A stretch of DNA of 64,000 nucleotides from Dichetophora obliterata (lineage: Eukaryota > Arthropoda > Insecta > Diptera > Sciomyzidae): positions 270,539,574 to 270,603,573 of the forward strand of contig OY986435.1 in NCBI GenBank assembly GCA_963920525.1. Reading direction: 5' to 3'. The position numbers and the translations under genes were made by a program. The notes below the pieces were generated by a model. The model made no database searches, was not told the DNA's origin, and saw nothing but the letters and a program-made list of their open reading frames with translations. Every line of letters begins with the position of its first letter. Within the stretch, counting starts at the first letter, position 1. This document shows, piece after piece, positions 60,561 to 64,000 of this stretch.

Positions 60561-63500
60561 TTTCGTGTAAGGCGATTTGTTGTATAAAATGCTATATATT
60601 TTTTCATAGAATCCAATATAGAATACCAGGACAAAAAAAAAAATTAATTCGACCTAATGTTATTTTTGTTAATTTATATTTAAAAAATTGTTTTCACATA
60701 CATTTTCAAAAAGAGTTGTTAATTATTTGAAATAATGAAATGTTAGAATTAACCTTATGTTTATCGAAATTTATTAAAGTATTCATTTTATATTTACAAA
60801 AAGCTGTAATGATTATGTATAAATTTGTTAATATTACATTTTTCATAAAAATCAAAAAATAAACTATCCCATTTTTCATAGGTCTAAAGTGATGTAAGGT
60901 CAAACAAAATTTTTTAAAAATATTTTATTTCATATGTACCTTTCTTACGATAGAAAATACACCTTTTTGTGTTTTCTGCTCAGAATTCAAAGGCTTTCCT
61001 ACGTTCTAGGGGAAAGCAAATAACAAATACAAAATTAAAATTAACATGTATTCCGTGGTATAAGAATTAAGAAATATTTTGATCTGTAGCTAATAATTTG
61101 TGAAATATTTACTGTCTCGAAAACAAAGAAGTAGTTAAATAACGTAAAAGTTCTTAATTTGCAAATATTAAAGCTGAACAATTACAAAGCTACATAAAAT
61201 TAAATATGTTTGTTCGTTTAAGTCAATTAAATTAGAATGGCTATTAGGGTGGAGCGATGTGATTAAGTTTAGCTCTTATATGAATTTTTATTCTAGAATC
61301 ACAAATATTTTTTAGGTTATTTCTCTGTGAAATAAAAAGTATCCACGCCCTCCTTTTGACTTTTTCGTAAAATTAATTGGACGAAAATGAAGTTCGTTCA
61401 TTTGGTATGGAACATAGTGTATTTTGTAAAACATTTGATTATGTAACAAATTATAATTTTGATATGATGTAAATATATCAACGTTAAACGTCCAATTTTG
61501 GTCAGTAAAGCTCAGTTTAATTTGACTAGAGTTTAAACTCACAGTCAAAAAAAAAAAATTGACCATAGGAGTAAAAAAATACGTTTAAGCAAAAAAATTT
61601 TCGTTAAGCCTCAAGTTGCCAAGCCTACGGTGTTTAAAGATTTACTCAACACGATTTAACGACAATTGTCTTTGTTTTTTTTAAACATTTTTAAACTTTT
61701 TTAAAATTTTCATACAAATTTGTTATTTTAACGACAACTTTTTGTTAGTTTTATTTCAAAAATTTTGTGTTTAGAAATGCAGTTATATGTGTTTTAGTTA
61801 CCTTGTATTTAGAAAAATAGCTAAGAATTTGTAACTTTCAAAAACTTAGTGCATAAAAAATATCTTACAACAGCTTGTCGTCCAAATAGCAATAAAAGTG
61901 TTTAAATATGTAATTTACTTTTTATAATTGACATTTAAAATATGATAAACTCTATCGAATGGCTAAAACTGGTTTTTTATACATTCAACAGCACAGACGG
62001 TACAGACAGCAGCAACATTAACAGAAAAAAATAAATGTAAAAAGCGCTACCAGGCGATGAGCAGTAAAACTCTTAGGGTTTCTGCCTTGGGTGGAACTTT
62101 CAATTTGCGGTAGAAATATTGACTAACTGCGGTAGAAATTCTGAGAACAAACTCAAACACACTTGGTTTTTAACTTTCAACTTACGTTATTACGAATTCA
62201 CAAATTATTAGATACAATATTTTAACACATTTATATAAAAAGTACTTACGTGATTCATTTTTAATGAAATATGTATTTAATCTCGGCTTTATTTTGTTAT
62301 TTTGTTGTATTGTTAAAAAATTCATTTGGCGCTTTATCCTCATAGAAAATCCTCCAAGTCAATGACATTTAATATATTGTCACATTAACTTTTAAAATCG
62401 TTACGCGAAAAAGATGCCACTTAACAAAAAAGTCATTAAAACGACTATGTTAAATGCATAACTTGTATATTGGAAAATTTCTACGCTTACGTGTATTATT
62501 ATATATTCTTCATATATATTCATATTTTTCGTATGTTCAAACGATGTTTTCGCGTAAAATTGAGGTAGAAAAATTAACTGCTTTATTTTACATGCATACA
62601 AATTTTATATACAAAGGGACTTTACCATAACGGCAAAATCTCTTTGAATTTCACAAAAATCTTGTGACTTTAAATTTTGCACATAAGCTTTAACCCTTAT
62701 GCACTTTAAGTATGAAATTTATAAAAATCTTATAAAAACCACGTTTACCTCCCATACAAAGTGACTTAATGAAATATTTAAAATCTCCTTAAATTCCAAA
62801 AAATTGAGTATAATGACTTAAAATTTTGCAAATAATTTTTTAACTTTGGTATGCATTCGATGCTAGGAAATTAGTACAAAAACTGAAAATTCCGACAACC
62901 TCTCATACAAGCGTACGTCATAATAATAGTAAACCTTTATAAATTAAAATAAAATAACTCTCATAACAATTAATAAATAAAATAGATTTTAAGTTTAAAA
63001 TGTGAAATATTTGGATAAAACTACGCTTTTTCAAAGTGATGTCATAAAAAATGCATCATTCAAGACTACGAATAAACTTAAATACGGCCGTAAGGTTACT
63101 TGTTGCTTTCTATCCCTTATTTTCGATAATTCTTTATAGTTTTCTCTTCCTTTCGATGCATCGACTAAGTCAAATCTTTGAACTACAACCAGCGTTGCCA
63201 TATTCACAGTTTCAACTGAAAATTACAGTTTTTCAGATTTGAAAAAGAAAATAAAAATATTTAACTTACAACTAACCACAATCTGAGAAAATCAACTTAA
63301 GAGAACACAACGAAAAATTTTATGTTGGCTATGTTATAAACAATGAATTTTAAAATGCATTTTATAAGATGTGGAATTTCTGTCTCCAACTAAGTTTTAT
63401 ATACTTATCACCCATCTATATCGCAGTTGAGTCGACATTTTTGACTAATGTTGTAAGCATTGTTGAAAAAGCTTACATAGAATGATAAGAATTACGTCAA

Positions 63501-64000
63501 ATTAATTTTAGTGATTTAAATTTAAATAAATAGAAAGAATATTTTCCATAACTCGTTTTAATAAAACAAAACTTAGAAATAAGTCGGTAAATTCCCGCAC
63601 TTTGTGGTATTCTAAGAACAAAATATCTCTTAAAAAAGAATGCATAAAATTGTATTCAGTATGATAAATCAAACCAATGCACAACAAAATTGACAAGTAA
63701 ATTTACAAAAATTATTGAAATCAAATTAAAAAAAATGTGATTTATTCAAAAGCATGGTGAAATTATAATAAGGTATTTTATTCGCAATATCAGATAAAAA
63801 AATAGGATGCCTTGTTTTGGCATTTCATTTGAAATGTTTTATATGAAACCCTTTCAATTGTCCAAATAAAGCAGCATGTCACAGAAAAATACTAAAAAAT
63901 GTTGTAAGATTATAACTTCAAAAGTACAAATGTTATTTTAGCTTTTTTTGTAACTGCTTATGTTATTGTTTATGTTTTTGGTAATTAATTGTTTTTTATA
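60561..64000. other. AT-rich non-repetitive DNA without recognised features
   Basis: About 3.4 kb. Open frames here (for example 60,706-60,903; 61,312-61,566; 62,401-62,601; 63,051-63,242; 63,508-63,696) are 60-84 codons, with no recognisable domain and with AT-driven composition. Minor items: a 28-bp near-duplication of tgcggtagaaat near 62,107 and 62,131, and many homopolymer runs. Could be intergenic or intronic. Confidence 0.5.

Overview
This is non-bacterial, AT-rich, gene-poor DNA that reads like the edge of a large heterochromatic satellite array in an insect, probably a fly. Supporting evidence is a long tandem satellite with higher-order repeats, non-LTR retrotransposons of the CR1/jockey type, a hAT transposase remnant and one candidate intron of 53 nt, a size typical of Diptera. 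No species can be named from the sequence, and no intact host gene is visible.

Layout. From base 1 to 49,663 the window is one satellite array with a monomer of about 534 bp, running off the left edge and broken by two insertions. The first 38.9 kb is a highly homogenised core of 75 monomer starts with no transposon in it. It is organised in higher-order repeats: a five/six-monomer repeat of 2,670/3,204 bp on the left, and a larger arrangement with 7,221-bp and 2,421-bp spacings marked by four copies of the same 283-bp deleted monomer. Each 534-bp monomer is itself a decayed trimer of about 178-bp subunits, recognisable by a roughly 28-bp box found three times per monomer. The array is then interrupted by an unclassified 2.16-kb insertion (38,915-41,075) and by a 5'-truncated non-LTR retrotransposon on the minus strand (43,779-46,415). 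The satellite around these insertions is more diverged and carries deletions and a 120-bp inversion, as expected of a decaying array margin.

From 49,664 to 53,701 is AT-rich non-satellite DNA with old transposon debris: a frameshifted hAT transposase C-terminus, a cluster of palindromes, the 3' end of a second, diverged non-LTR element, and a dispersed repeat pair. A second, unrelated satellite of about 174 bp (25 copies) fills 53,702-58,046. It ends in a perfect fold-back hairpin, and a broken coding fragment of unknown function (58,069-58,607) abuts it and borrows its last codons from inverted satellite. Beyond are a 67-bp duplication, a small dimeric repeat array with a 242-bp period (59,332-60,212) and about 3.8 kb of AT-rich DNA with nothing recognisable.

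How the parts work together. There is no metabolic or defence system here. The informative content is the structure of the repeats: unequal exchange has built nested repeats of 178, 534 and 2,400-7,200 bp, while transposons and inversions accumulate only at the array edge. The best candidates for a new observation are the thrice-repeated box within the trimeric monomer, the hairpin conserved near the 3' end of the two retrotransposon copies, and the fold-back inversions at satellite boundaries.
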